Shown here: piece after piece, positions 8,712 through 17,528 of the stretch
Position numbering within the stretch: the first letter of the stretch is position 1
How the letters are laid out: the number at the start of each line of letters is the position of its first letter
Source of the DNA: Candidatus Peregrinibacteria bacterium
Lineage (GTDB): Bacteria; Patescibacteriota; Gracilibacteria; UM-FILTER-43-11
Assembly (NCBI GenBank): GCA_016699515.1
Contig: CP064978.1
Location: forward strand, 744,001 to 808,000
DNA: 64,000 nt
Reading direction: 5' to 3'
The notes under the pieces: model-generated
Database searches by the model: none
What the model was told of the DNA's origin: nothing
What the model saw: the letters and a program-made list of their open reading frames with translations, nothing else
Position numbers and translations under genes: made by a program

Positions 8712-8739
8712 TTGATTTTGGAGCTCTTTTTGGTATAAT
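8712..8739 (+). promoter_or_regulatory. Promoter of the PrgI/TraC-like operon
   Basis: TTGATT (8712-8717), a 16-bp spacer and a perfect TATAAT (8734-8739) preceded by TGG give a sigma-70 promoter with an extended -10. Transcription would begin near 8746, about 17 bases before the start codon. Confidence 0.65.
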
Positions 8740-8762
8740 AAAGGGATATTTAATGAACTGAA

Positions 8763-9939
8763 TTGCAGTATAAGATTCCGCAAAACGTTGGGATTGAAGA
8801 CAAAATTGTTGGGCCGCTAACCTTGCGCCAATTGATCATTCTGGCCGTTGGGTTTGGGCTAAGCTACATACTTTTTGCCCTTATTAACCGGTTTTACGAG
8901 CTAAATGTGCTCGAGTATCTGATCATCGGTGTGCCGTCTTTTTTGGCGGTCGCCTTTGCGTTGATTCGGGTCAATGATGTGCCGCTTTTAAAGTTTATTT
9001 TGCTTTTTTTAGAATTTTCAATTAAACCGCGCAAACGCGCCTGGGATCATCGTGGCATTTTGGAAACGGTGTCTCCTAATTTGGGAGGCCCCCAATTGGC
9101 GGACGATTCAACCAAAAATAGTCAAACCCCTAATACGAATGGCTCTACCCATAATTTAACCGACCTTAGCCGTCTTTTGGATTCAAATGGCTTTCAAAAT
9201 GTTGAAAAAATCAGTCACGGCGATATGGATGCCACGAAGGACGATGATTTGGTAACGCAGGCTTATTTTGGAACTCAAGAAAGCGACACTGAAAATATGT
9301 ACTGGCGCACCAAGGATTCCCACAAACTGCGCCTTAAAATTTTAGCTAAAAACAAGCCTGTTCCCCTAAAAAACCTCTTCACTTCAGGTGTCACTGGATT
9401 CTCCTCATGTCCGCTCGGATGCCGAACTCACCGCGTCGCAACCAAAAATTGAAGTGTCTGCGGTGGCTACCGAAACACCTGTTTTAGATGAAATGAAGGG
9501 TGAACAGCCTGCCTCCACACCCGAGGTCGCCATAGAACCTTCTAGGCCCGAAAAACCCACAACGGCCGATTTGACCCCAGAAGTGAAGCCTTTGAAAACG
9601 GAGTCCATAGAGTCTGTTGAAGCCGCTGCACCGGTGCCTGCACCGTCGCGCGAACCCGATTTTGATGCCATTATTGCTTTTCCAAGTACTCAGTCGACCA
9701 CTGAGCCTAAAAAACGCAAACGCCCACGCCGAAAGGCAGCCGAGCCTGTGCGTCGGAATAATGTTGTGAATCACGTACAAAAAAACCAGCCGGTTCAGTT
9801 TGCACCCCGACCAACGGCCGCGTCTCCGCAACCAACGAATTCTTCTCAACGTTCCACCTCTCCGGCACTCAAAAAAGAGTCGGGCGAGTTTAAATTTGAG
9901 GAACTTAAAAAAGGCGAGATTGAAATCAATTTAGATTAA
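8763..9939 (+). CDS. PrgI-family membrane protein with long disordered tail, frameshifted here
   Basis: The first 100 residues match the PrgI family, a VirB3-like small membrane component of type IV secretion systems: QYKIPQNVGIEDKIVGPLT, then two hydrophobic helices (LIILAVGFGLSYILFALINR and YLIIGVPSFLAVAFALIRV). The remaining ~280 residues are polar, rich in Pro, Glu, Lys and Thr, with a basic patch (KKRKRPRRKAAEPVRR), and look disordered. An extra base in the A6 run at 9368-9373 splits the frame; removal joins both halves. The start is a TTG at 8763; the nearby ATG at 8753 hits a stop after two codons. Its partner, a TraC/VirB4-N-like gene, follows 16 bp later. Confidence 0.75.
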
Positions 9940-9955
9940 CCACTAACTTTTAGTC

Positions 9956-10648
9956 ATGGATACGGTCAAACAAAAAAAAGGCTCTCCCGCCGCTAGCACC
10001 CAATTACACTTAGACATTGCTGAAATTAAAGACAGTACCATTGTACTGAAAAATGGGGGTTTGCGCGCCGTTCTGCAAACCTCGAGCGTTAATTTTAATT
10101 TAAAGTCCGAAGAGGAACAAAACAGTATTATTTATTCTTATCAAAACTTTTTAAATTCACTTGAATTTCCGATTCAAATCTTGGTGCAGTCGCGTAAGCT
10201 AAACATCGACCATTATATCGAAACCGTGCGCGAAAAGGCTGAGGCACACTCGAATGAACTTTTAAAGCAGCAAACGATAGAATATGCCGATTACATTCAA
10301 AAGCTGGTAGAATATGCCGACATCATGGAAAAAAACTTTTATGTGATTGTGCCCTACGACCCTTATCGCACTCAAAACGTGAGTATGTTTACCAAATTCA
10401 TGCAAAGTATTTCTTCGTCGGATAGTGTCGATTCGATTAAGCGACGTCATCAGGAATTTGATGAACTCAATCGTCGGTTGAATGAACGCGTGAACAGTGT
10501 TCGTTCCGGTTTGGAAGGCTGCAATTTGCGTGTTGCGCAGCTGACGACCCCTCAACTGATTGAACTGCTTTACAATACGTATAACCCCACGACCGCCCGT
10601 AACCAACTTGTTCCGGATTTAGCCAAGGTGGACGTGGTGCATTTGTAA
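9956..10648 (+). CDS. TraC/VirB4 N-terminal-like protein lacking the ATPase domain
   Basis: Two hundred and thirty residues that resemble the N-terminal domain of the conjugation ATPase VirB4/TraC found next to PrgI in Patescibacteria: DIAEIKDSTIVLKNGGLRAV, FLNSLEFPIQILVQSRKL and the helical segment ending RVAQLTTPQLIELLYNTYNP. No Walker A or B motif is present and the frame ends cleanly, so the ATPase part is not fused. The next gene is convergent, so the ATPase is not downstream either. It may act in a cell-envelope machine related to type IV pili or DNA uptake rather than in classical conjugation; that is inference. Confidence 0.7.
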   Translation: MDTVKQKKGSPAASTQLHLDIAEIKDSTIVLKNGGLRAVLQTSSVNFNLKSEEEQNSIIYSYQNFLNSLEFPIQILVQSRKLNIDHYIETVREKAEAHSNELLKQQTIEYADYIQKLVEYADIMEKNFYVIVPYDPYRTQNVSMFTKFMQSISSSDSVDSIKRRHQEFDELNRRLNERVNSVRSGLEGCNLRVAQLTTPQLIELLYNTYNPTTARNQLVPDLAKVDVVHL

Positions 10649-10657
10649 ACACTCTTT

Positions 10658-12361
10658 TTAGTCCATTAACTTGAACTCGATTTTTTCGGGTACATGGGGA
10701 ATGCGGCTCATCCAAATGGGCCATGTTTTAATTTCGACCTTGTCGACCTCGGATAAGTTTTCAATTAGGTTTTCCGCTTCGGCCAAAGTAAGCCCTGCGA
10801 CCTGATTTTTTACTTTGGTCCCAAATTCGATTCCAGCCGGCGTGGAACTGTCGATCACGAATTCTTCGATTCCCGAGATGGTGGCGGTTAATTTTAGGCG
10901 GCCTTCGCTCATTTCGTCCTCGATCACCTCGTACACGATGTTGTCGGGAATGATGGAGTCTTCTCGCAAACGCATGCTGGGGTGAGTCCGTTTTGCCAAT
11001 TCCGTTTTGAGCAAACTGAACAGCGCATTAAAATCAAAAGCGATTCCCGACGCTTCGATGCGCGCAAAAACTTCAAACTTTTCTTTACTGCTGCCCACCA
11101 AATCATCCGCCACTCGCAGATCGGTGAGCTCGATGGTTAAGTAGTCTTGATCGGTTAACAACACTAAATTGGTTTGATTGGCGCGATTTTTTTCGGCGAG
11201 GTCGTTTTTTAGATCCGCCTTGGCTAGTTCGATCAAATTGTTTTTAATTTGGTTGGTGGCCGCGTCGATGTCTTCTTGCAGCACCACGTTACGATAACCG
11301 GTAAATCCTCCGCGCATCGGCTCGCTGCTTTCACCCCAAATGAGGCTTTGACTAAACTTGGTGAGCCCTGGGATACTGAATTTTGTTGGCTCAATATTCC
11401 CTCGATCCCCGATGGGACTGGCGTATAAATCGAATGGATCAGCCGTGACCGCTACCCACGCTTCGCCGGGTATAATGGTTCCGGCTTCATCTTTGCTGCG
11501 GGGAGGTACCACCACCCAATCATCGCTGCGAAAAATAAGTCCGCCCTCGGTTTGAAAGCGTGTTCCTTTGCGTAATTGCCATTCTTCACCACTGGTGTTG
11601 ATCAATTTGATCGAACCACTTGCGTTTTTTCCATTAAATTCTTTGCTGGTGGCGGGAAATGTTTTGGTTTGACCGGTCGACGTTTTAACCACCTGACTGG
11701 GAATGATGTTGGTTTTGCGCTGGCGAATGAGCGTTTGATTTTTTGCTTCGTCGGCCAGGGTAACGTTTAAAGAAAAATCGACGGAGTCAAAGGTGGGTTT
11801 AATATAAATAGTGGCTGACGGAAGGGCGATATAACCAATGAGCATGAATAAAGAGATCAACCCCAAGGTTAGCATGGTGATCAATTTTCGGCTCGGCCTG
11901 CCCAAGATGAAGGTGTTTTCATCGCGCGCGAAAAGTGATTTTTTAGCCGTATTTAGCCGATATTGATTGATCAACTCGCGGATGCTTACTTTCTTTTCAG
12001 TTGTGCGCTGAGGCGTTGCAAATGACCCCTCTTGTGTTCGTCTGGCTTGAATGGGTTTAATATCCAGTTTTGATTCCTCAACTTGAATTGGGGTTGATTC
12101 AATCGGCATCTCACTAAGCACTTGCAGGTCACATTGTTCGGCCAAATACCTGCCCTTGCGGTCTGCGGTTACAATGACCAAACGACGATGAGGCTTTTCC
12201 AGCTTTGTTTTGAGAATTTTTAAATTGATGACACTCTGGAAAATGAGCGCCTTTTTGGGAATGATTAAATAGATTTCCGGCCTACTCACATCTCCAATCC
12301 TTTCCAGAATGGTGCTGATTTCATCGTCGATTTGTAGGTAGATGACTACTTGTTGGTTCAT
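10658..12361 (-). CDS. Baseplate-J-like single-span membrane protein
   Basis: A 567-residue frame starting with ATG at 12361. Residues 1-95 form a soluble domain (QVVIYLQIDDEISTILERI ... RRLVIVTADRKGRYLAEQ). After a variable linker there is one transmembrane helix (LITMLTLGLISLFMLIGYIA, about 158-177), then a large extracytoplasmic part. The segment SGSIKLINTSGEEWQLRKGT through GRNIE-like turns to PTKFSIPGL resembles the baseplate J/gp47-type domain often annotated in candidate-phyla genomes, which share the strand pattern and the GNI...T-F-I-P-G-L turn. No phage tail genes are nearby, so a phage role is unlikely. It ends 9 bp from the convergent TraC-like gene. Confidence 0.6.
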   Translation of the reverse strand: MNQQVVIYLQIDDEISTILERIGDVSRPEIYLIIPKKALIFQSVINLKILKTKLEKPHRRLVIVTADRKGRYLAEQCDLQVLSEMPIESTPIQVEESKLDIKPIQARRTQEGSFATPQRTTEKKVSIRELINQYRLNTAKKSLFARDENTFILGRPSRKLITMLTLGLISLFMLIGYIALPSATIYIKPTFDSVDFSLNVTLADEAKNQTLIRQRKTNIIPSQVVKTSTGQTKTFPATSKEFNGKNASGSIKLINTSGEEWQLRKGTRFQTEGGLIFRSDDWVVVPPRSKDEAGTIIPGEAWVAVTADPFDLYASPIGDRGNIEPTKFSIPGLTKFSQSLIWGESSEPMRGGFTGYRNVVLQEDIDAATNQIKNNLIELAKADLKNDLAEKNRANQTNLVLLTDQDYLTIELTDLRVADDLVGSSKEKFEVFARIEASGIAFDFNALFSLLKTELAKRTHPSMRLREDSIIPDNIVYEVIEDEMSEGRLKLTATISGIEEFVIDSSTPAGIEFGTKVKNQVAGLTLAEAENLIENLSEVDKVEIKTWPIWMSRIPHVPEKIEFKLMD

Positions 12362-12362
12362 T

Positions 12363-12500
12363 TTTAATTAATCACTGGATCACTAGGTCACTCGCTTCGC
12401 TTGATCACTAGATCATAAAACTAATTCATTGTTTTTTGTTCCAGTGATCAAGTCCCGATGAACATCGGGACGAGTGATCCAGTAACAAAAGTGCTCCAGT
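12363..12500. repeat. Intergenic GATCACT-type repeat cluster in inverted arrangement
   Basis: The spacer between two leftward genes holds tandem copies of an ~8-base unit (GATCACTG, GATCACTA, GGTCACTC and again GATCACTA), and then the reverse motif (CCAGTGATCA, GAGTGATCCAGT) on the other side of a hairpin. It is AT/GC-balanced, carries no reading frame and belongs to the class of short-unit intergenic arrays seen repeatedly in this window. Confidence 0.6.
12452..12471. terminator. Perfect hairpin inside the repeat cluster
   Basis: GTCCCGAT and ATCGGGAC form a perfect 8-bp stem with a 4-base loop (GAAC). It has no clear U-tract on either side, so transcription termination is uncertain. It sits downstream of no rightward gene and upstream of the leftward baseplate-J-like gene, after pgk. 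Confidence 0.35.
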
Positions 12501-12502
12501 GC

Positions 12503-13668
12503 TTAGGTTAAAGCTTCTACGGCGACGAGTTTATCGCCTTCAATCATTTTGAGTGAGGCTCCTCCTCCAGTGGAAACAAGGGTCATTTTCTCTTCTAATC
12601 CTAGTTTGGCGGTGGCCGAGGCACTATCTCCTCCCCCCACAATGGTGAGCGCATCGCTTTCGGCCATGGCGGTTCCAATGGCGCGCGTTCCGTGGCTAAA
12701 CGGCTCCATTTCAAACACGCCAATCGGTCCGAACCAAAGAATGGTTTTGGCGGTTTTTAACACTTCAACGTATTTTTGAGTGGTTTCGGGGCCGATATCG
12801 AGCGCCATAAATCCGTCTTTCACTCCATCGACCGAAACGGTTTCGTGGTGGGCCGTTTCACTAAAGTCGTCGGCGATCACGGCGTCGGTGGGCAAGCTGA
12901 CTTTCGGGCTATTGATAATTTCCTGAATCATGTCGGCGTTTCCTTCAATGCCTTCTTGATCGATTTTGCTAGCCCCCATATTTAGGCCTTTGGCCTTTAA
13001 AAGCGTAAAAGCCAGAGCTCCAGCCATTAAAATGGCATCGGCGGTGGGGAGTAGGTTTTTAACCGCGGCCAGCTTGTCGGCTTTCAGCCCTCCTACCACC
13101 GCTACCAGTGGATGTTCGGGTGATTCCAGCGCTTTTTTGAGCGCGGTCATTTCTTTTTCTACTCCTAGCCCGGCAAAGCCGGGAATGAACGATGGCACAC
13201 CGGTCATACTGGCGTGTGCCCGATGAGAATTGGAAAACGCCTCGTTCACATACACCTCGGCTAAATTGGCAAGCTGCTTGGCAAACGCATTACATTCAGC
13301 TTCGTTTTTACTTTTTCACCTGGGTGGAATCGAAGATTTTCAAGCATGACGATCGCTGCGTCAGGCATTCCATGTTCACCCCAATCATCGATTTTTTTTA
13401 CCGGCATCCCCAGCAACTGACTCAAATGCGCGGCAACCTGACCGGTGCTCAGGCGGGCTGGCTTTTCCCCGTCTTTGGGTCGCCCCATGTGCGTCATCAA
13501 AATAATTTGAGCCGGTTTTTTGCTGAGTAATTCTTTAAGTGTGGGCAGCGCAATTCGAATGCGCTTGTCATCTTTAATGGAACCATTTTCGTCCACCGGT
13601 ACGTTAAAATCGACACGAACGATCACGTTCTTGCCTTCGATTGCAGGGAGGTCCTTGAGGGTTTTCAC
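12503..13668 (-). CDS. pgk: Phosphoglycerate kinase, frameshifted here
   Basis: Pgk transfers the acyl phosphate of 1,3-bisphosphoglycerate to ADP in glycolysis. The start at 13668 gives the substrate-binding VIVRVDFNVPVDENG, then THMGRPKD and MLENLRFHPGE. One base missing from the T5 run at 13305-13309 breaks the frame; correction gives EKVKNEAECNAFAKQLANLA and then EVYVNEAFSNSHRAHAS, GFAGLGVEKE and the ATP-site GGGDSASATAKLG. The total of about 388 residues is normal. Adjacent heptamer arrays separate it from thyA, which is transcribed the other way. Confidence 0.93.
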
Positions 13669-13674
13669 TTTTAG

Positions 13675-13746
13675 AAAAGTTAAGAGTTAAAAGTTAAGAA
13701 TTAAGAATTAGTAACCGAGAAAAACTGTTAACTCTTAATTCTTAAC
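13675..13746. repeat. Heptamer repeats (TTAAGAR) in inverted arms
   Basis: Downstream side of the pgk start: copies of TTAAGAG/TTAAGAA and near variants from 13678 to 13711 are followed by the reverse-complement unit (GTTAACTCTTAATTCTTAAC, 13727-13746). The spacing of units is seven bases. The arms could fold into a long AT-rich hairpin between the divergent pgk and thyA genes. Confidence 0.7.
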
Positions 13747-13770
13747 TGCACGAAGCGTGGGCATTATAAT
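13742..13770 (+). promoter_or_regulatory. Possible thyA promoter
   Basis: A perfect TATAAT at 13765-13770 is preceded by TTAACT at 13742-13747 with a 17-bp spacer. The -35 box is weak and is formed by the last heptamer unit, so repeat change could alter promoter strength. The thyA ATG is 65 bp downstream. Confidence 0.45.
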
Positions 13771-13834
13771 GAAAGTAGCGTGTCGGATCAATTATGGTTA
13801 TAGTAAAATTAGTAAAAAATAACTTGTGTGATTT

Positions 13835-14761
13835 ATGAAAGCGTATCTGGATTTAATTAAACACGTGCTGGAAAACGGCGAACGTCACGACGACCGCACC
13901 GGCGTGGGAACCTTGGCGGTTTTTGGCACTCAAACGCGCTACGATCTGCGCGAAGGGTTTCCACTCGTCACCACTAAAAAAGTTCCTTTCAACGCGGTTT
14001 TGCACGAACTGTTGTGGTTTTTAAGCGGCGACACCAATATTCGCTACTTGGTGCAAAACAATGTGAAGATCTGGAATGAATGGGCGTACCAGAGCTATTT
14101 GGAAGGCGAGCGATTGGAAGAAAAATACCCTCGCTATTCCGACGCCTGGAGCGAACACATGAACGAATTTGTGGAACGGGTAAAAACCGACGAGGCCTTT
14201 GCCCAAAAATGGGGTGATCTGGGCCCTGTGTATGGCAAACAATGGCGCCGCTGGGAAGGGGCCAACGGCGAAACGGTCGATCAGATTCAAAATGTTTTGG
14301 ATATGGTTAAAAATAATCCTAATTCCCGTCGCATTATTGTTAGCGGGTGGAACGTGGCGGATCTTCAAACGCTCATTCGGCAAAAGAGCAGTGCGCCACC
14401 CCCATGCCATACGCTGTTTCATTTTAACGTGGGTACCGACCAAACTTTGGATCTTCAATTGTATCAACGCAGCGCTGATATTGGCCTAGGTGTGCCCTTT
14501 AACATTGCCAGTTACGCCACGCTTTTAATGATGGTGGCCCAGGAATGCAACCTCACTCCGCGGCATTTTGTACACACCATAGGCAACGCCCACATTTATA
14601 CCAATCATGTGGAGCAACTGAACGAGCAACTGACACGCACTCCCAAAAAACTCCCGACACTCGAAATTGCCGATAAACCCTTTTGGGATTTAAAATTTGA
14701 GGATTTTGAACTGAAAAATTACGAACACGACGCGCCGATCCGCATGCCGATTGCGGTTTAA
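13835..14761 (+). CDS. thyA: Thymidylate synthase
   Basis: ThyA methylates dUMP to dTMP with methylenetetrahydrofolate. The 308-residue frame is intact: DDRTGVGTLAVFG near the N-terminus, LHELLWFLSGDTN, GPVYGKQWRRWE, the phosphate-binding SRRII, catalytic cysteine in PPCHTLFHF, and RSADIGLGVPFNIASYA. The dihydrofolate it produces is recycled by DHFR, whose gene follows after a heptamer array of 47 bp, so the pair forms a dTMP-synthesis unit. The length exceeds E. coli ThyA (264) because of an insertion around residues 85-125, as in many bacteria. Confidence 0.97.
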   Translation: MKAYLDLIKHVLENGERHDDRTGVGTLAVFGTQTRYDLREGFPLVTTKKVPFNAVLHELLWFLSGDTNIRYLVQNNVKIWNEWAYQSYLEGERLEEKYPRYSDAWSEHMNEFVERVKTDEAFAQKWGDLGPVYGKQWRRWEGANGETVDQIQNVLDMVKNNPNSRRIIVSGWNVADLQTLIRQKSSAPPPCHTLFHFNVGTDQTLDLQLYQRSADIGLGVPFNIASYATLLMMVAQECNLTPRHFVHTIGNAHIYTNHVEQLNEQLTRTPKKLPTLEIADKPFWDLKFEDFELKNYEHDAPIRMPIAV

Positions 14762-14766
14762 ATTAG

Positions 14767-14808
14767 TTAAGAATTAAGAGTTAAGAATTAAGAGTTAAGA
14801 GTTAAGAA
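14767..14808. repeat. Six perfect heptamers between thyA and folA
   Basis: Units from 14767: TTAAGAA, TTAAGAG, TTAAGAA, TTAAGAG, TTAAGAG, TTAAGAA, with no gap. The next seven bases, TTATGAA, are a one-base variant of the same unit and contain the folA start codon. The array replaces a recognisable ribosome-binding site. Confidence 0.85.
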
Positions 14809-14810
14809 TT

Positions 14811-15326
14811 ATGAAACCACTTTATTTAATCGTAGCAACGGATGAGCAGAACGGGATTGGAAAAAACGGTGATTTACCGTGGCGCTTAAAAAACGAACTC
14901 GTCTATTTTCAAAAAGTGACCTCCGAAACCACGGATGCAAGCAAGCAGAATATGGTGGTGATGGGCCGAACCACGTGGGAATCGATCCCTGAAAATCGTC
15001 GACCGCTCAAAAATCGCAAGAATGTGGTTTTGACCCGCCAAACTGATTTTGTGGCCAACGGTGCCACGGTGGTTACCACGATCGACGATGCCTTGGCGCT
15101 GGCCGATGATTCGGTTGAATCGATTTTTGTGATCGGTGGGGCCAGTGTTTACGAGCAATTTATAGCACATCCCGATTTGACCGGCATTTATTTAACGCGG
15201 TTGGATCACACGTTCGATTGCGACGCGTTCTTTCCCGAAATCCCAAAATCCTTTGGTGAGCCCGAGGCACTTGGGGGTGACACCGAGAGTGAAATACGGT
15301 ATAATTACCTCTTGTATCGTAAATAG
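14811..15326 (+). CDS. folA: Dihydrofolate reductase
   Basis: FolA reduces dihydrofolate to tetrahydrofolate with NADPH. The 171-residue frame shows the DHFR signature: LYLIVATDEQNGIGKNGDLP then WRLKNEL, the NADPH-binding MVVMGRTTWESIP, NVVLTRQ, and IFVIGGASVYEQ. Length is typical. The ATG lies inside the last unit of a heptamer array, so translation initiation here has no normal Shine-Dalgarno sequence in front of it. It completes the folate cycle started by the adjacent thyA. Confidence 0.96.
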   Translation: MKPLYLIVATDEQNGIGKNGDLPWRLKNELVYFQKVTSETTDASKQNMVVMGRTTWESIPENRRPLKNRKNVVLTRQTDFVANGATVVTTIDDALALADDSVESIFVIGGASVYEQFIAHPDLTGIYLTRLDHTFDCDAFFPEIPKSFGEPEALGGDTESEIRYNYLLYRK

Positions 15327-15331
15327 AAAAG

Positions 15332-15814
15332 ATGGCTGAATTTCCGCCAGAACTAAGCTTGTCACTTCAGAAAATTGAAGGGGTTGAGCCCACATTAACA
15401 AGGGATGTTTATGAAAAGTGCCTGGTGATTCCTGATCATGCTCGTGAGTATACTTTTTTGGGAACTCAGCACCGTTTTCAGTGTTCAACCGACGGAGTGA
15501 TTTTTATAATTGAGGCTTACGCTGATCGTGATGAACCCGTCATTGCCTTGCGACTAGAATCGCATGAGTCAGGAAACATCACCCTGTTTGAAGAAACGGA
15601 AGGTAATGCAACTTCCGCTCGTGATGTTGATTTGTTATTGCAGGAGTTTTTGAATAGTGAGCTTTCCAAAAATGTTAAGCCTTTCCCTTTTGATGACGGT
15701 GACCCAGCGTTCGACCAATTAGGGCCCGGAACCGCACCAGGCCCCGAAAGCCTTTTAGCGGGTGTTCGTGAGCGCATCGGCCGCTCTACCGGGAATAATG
15801 ATGAGGATCAATAA
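15332..15814 (+). CDS. Hypothetical acidic protein
   Basis: A 160-residue frame beginning 5 bp after folA, so probably in the same transcript. It is acidic, has no membrane helix or signal peptide, and ends in a Gly/Pro-rich, probably disordered tail (GPGTAPGPESLLAGV). The core (TFLGTQHRFQCSTDGVIFII and VIALRLESHESGNITLFEE) reads as alternating beta strands. I do not recognise a family. Confidence 0.7.
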   Translation: MAEFPPELSLSLQKIEGVEPTLTRDVYEKCLVIPDHAREYTFLGTQHRFQCSTDGVIFIIEAYADRDEPVIALRLESHESGNITLFEETEGNATSARDVDLLLQEFLNSELSKNVKPFPFDDGDPAFDQLGPGTAPGPESLLAGVRERIGRSTGNNDEDQ

Positions 15815-15863
15815 AATATCATTTGCGAAGTAACCTAGTACTAAAAGGAACTAGGTCAATTAG

Positions 15864-15938
15864 TGGTGGCCCGGGGCGGAATTGAACCACCGACGCAGGG
15901 ATTTTCAGTCCCTCGCTCTACCACTGAGCTACCAGGCC
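15864..15938 (-). tRNA. tRNA-Phe (GAA)
   Basis: A full cloverleaf on the minus strand with acceptor GGCCTGG/CCGGGCC (one G-U pair), D-arm TAGCTCAGTGGTAGAGC, anticodon loop CTGAAAA reading GAA, T-arm GGTGGTTCAATTCCGCC and an encoded CCA at 15864-15866. Confidence 0.95.
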
Positions 15939-16000
15939 ACTACTCGCAACGGCCATTTTAATCAAGTTGAGGCATCTGCGCAACTTGATTTTAAAAAAGT

Positions 16001-17398
16001 CTACAAACTTTTAAAAAACTTCCAAATTTCGGAGCCGGTGAACTTGGGCCAGGTGTGGGGGTAATAGGTGCCGCGGTTGTCGGTATCCACATTGTGCGGG
16101 CACCAGACCACCGGAGCCTCTTGATAACAACCTTGGTATTCCACGCAATTGCCGCTTTGGGGCTCAACCGGCGTTGATTGGCTGGAGCATTGATTTTGGC
16201 GCAGGTATTGATTGCGGGCGGTTTCGCCTTGGCTGAACGGCACCAGTCGGTCTTTGGGGTTGTGCCAAATCATCGCCGCCACCGGGCCGGTGCATTCGCC
16301 CACCGAGGTTCCCCCGCCCAAGGTTCCCACACCACGGATGACATTGCCGCGAAAGCAGGCCAAACTGTTGGCAAACCAAGCGCCCAACGAGTGGGCAACG
16401 ACGTACACTTCGTCCAGGTCGACACAATAGTTATTTGAAAATTCCGCTAACAATTGATCGAATAATGCGTAATCGCGCAGATCGTTCGCCGGATCACCGG
16501 GATCGCTCCAACCGCGGCTGCTTTGGCCCGTGGGCAAGCCGGCTGGGTATACAATGATCGCCTCGTTTTGCGAAGCCTTGTCGATGCCATAATAACCTTG
16601 AACCATCGCATTTGAATTGGTACGACCGTGAAAGGCAAAGATCAATTTAACCGGTTTGGTGGGCGAATATCCTTTGGGTATCACCGTGATGTAGTCGCGA
16701 TTTACGCCGTTTACCACCGATTGTGTGGGCGTTTTGCCGGGAGCAGGCATTCCACAGCCCGCCGACAGATTGCTATGCCCTTTGGTTAATTTTTTTTCAC
16801 CGGATTTTTCCAGTAAAAACTGATGCACCAAAAAACTCATTTCGCCCCGCGTGGTGGCGCTGTTGGGTAAAAAGGAATAGCGCGAGAATAAATTGTAATC
16901 GTGCGAAAAATCGATGTAGGGCTGATACCATTCGCCCTGTTCCTTCGGTGCGTTCAACTGTCCTCCAAAAGCTTCGATCGACATTTTGAGCGCTTCCACT
17001 TTATTTACGGTTTGGCCCGGTCGAAAGAATCCATCGGGATAGCCCTTAATGATTCCTTTTTGCTTGGCGGCACAAACGTAATACGAAAACCACTCACCAC
17101 CTACGTCTTTAAAGCAGTCGTTCACGGGTTCTAAATCTTGAGGGATTAGGTTGCTTTCGAACAATAGTTTGAGCGTTTCGGCGCGGTTGATGGGTTGATG
17201 GGGGCGAAACGTGCCGTCCGCATATCCTTGTACAATCCCCTTTTGAACCAAATAACGAATGCTGGCTTGGTAGGGGCTATTTTGAATGTCCGAAAATTCG
17301 TTGGCTGCGCGCACACGTCCGTGAGCCCATAGGGCGAGCAAGATAACTATTAAAACAATCCCTGTTGCGGTAAAAAACTTCTTTTTCATCGCTGCCAT
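16001..17398 (-). CDS. Secreted SLH-anchored esterase (PHB-depolymerase/feruloyl-esterase-like)
   Basis: A 465-residue intact frame. The N-terminus is a signal peptide (TGIVLIVILLALWAHGRVRA); starts at 17398 or 17389 are equivalent. Residues 35-200 hold SLH domains (IRYLVQKGIVQGYADGTFRP, AAKQKGIIKGYPDGFFRPGQ and a third, degenerate one). The C-terminal ~260 residues form an alpha/beta hydrolase: oxyanion strand KLIFAFHGRTNSNAMVQGYY, YPAGLPTGQSSRGW, nucleophile elbow AHSLGA (G-x-S-x-G variant A-H-S-L-G) and a late WHNPKDRLVPF acid region. Substrate is an ester, perhaps plant or microbial polymer; this is inferred from the family. The even number of cysteines suggests disulfides outside the cell. 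Confidence 0.85.
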   Translation of the reverse strand: MAAMKKKFFTATGIVLIVILLALWAHGRVRAANEFSDIQNSPYQASIRYLVQKGIVQGYADGTFRPHQPINRAETLKLLFESNLIPQDLEPVNDCFKDVGGEWFSYYVCAAKQKGIIKGYPDGFFRPGQTVNKVEALKMSIEAFGGQLNAPKEQGEWYQPYIDFSHDYNLFSRYSFLPNSATTRGEMSFLVHQFLLEKSGEKKLTKGHSNLSAGCGMPAPGKTPTQSVVNGVNRDYITVIPKGYSPTKPVKLIFAFHGRTNSNAMVQGYYGIDKASQNEAIIVYPAGLPTGQSSRGWSDPGDPANDLRDYALFDQLLAEFSNNYCVDLDEVYVVAHSLGAWFANSLACFRGNVIRGVGTLGGGTSVGECTGPVAAMIWHNPKDRLVPFSQGETARNQYLRQNQCSSQSTPVEPQSGNCVEYQGCYQEAPVVWCPHNVDTDNRGTYYPHTWPKFTGSEIWKFFKSL

Positions 17399-17465
17399 TG
17401 TACCATGACTCTTTGATTTTTTTCTTTTTAAAAGAATTTGAATTTTATTGGGCTGCGGGCTTGTA

Positions 17466-17493
17466 TTGACATTGATCTAGCATTAATTATATT
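17466..17493 (+). promoter_or_regulatory. Promoter of the abrB-MATE unit
   Basis: TTGACA (17466-17471) and TATATT (17488-17493) are separated by 16 bp. Transcription would start near 17500, about 30 bases before the AbrB-type gene. It lies in the divergent spacer shared with the SLH-esterase gene. Confidence 0.65.
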
Positions 17494-17528
17494 TTTCATA
17501 CATTTCATACTTTTTAAATTGTCTTTCT

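Noticed and set aside
10658..12361. Prophage baseplate gene
   Set aside because: The protein has a transmembrane helix and an unrelated N-terminal domain, and no tail or capsid genes lie nearby; similar proteins occur as chromosomal genes in candidate-phyla bacteria.
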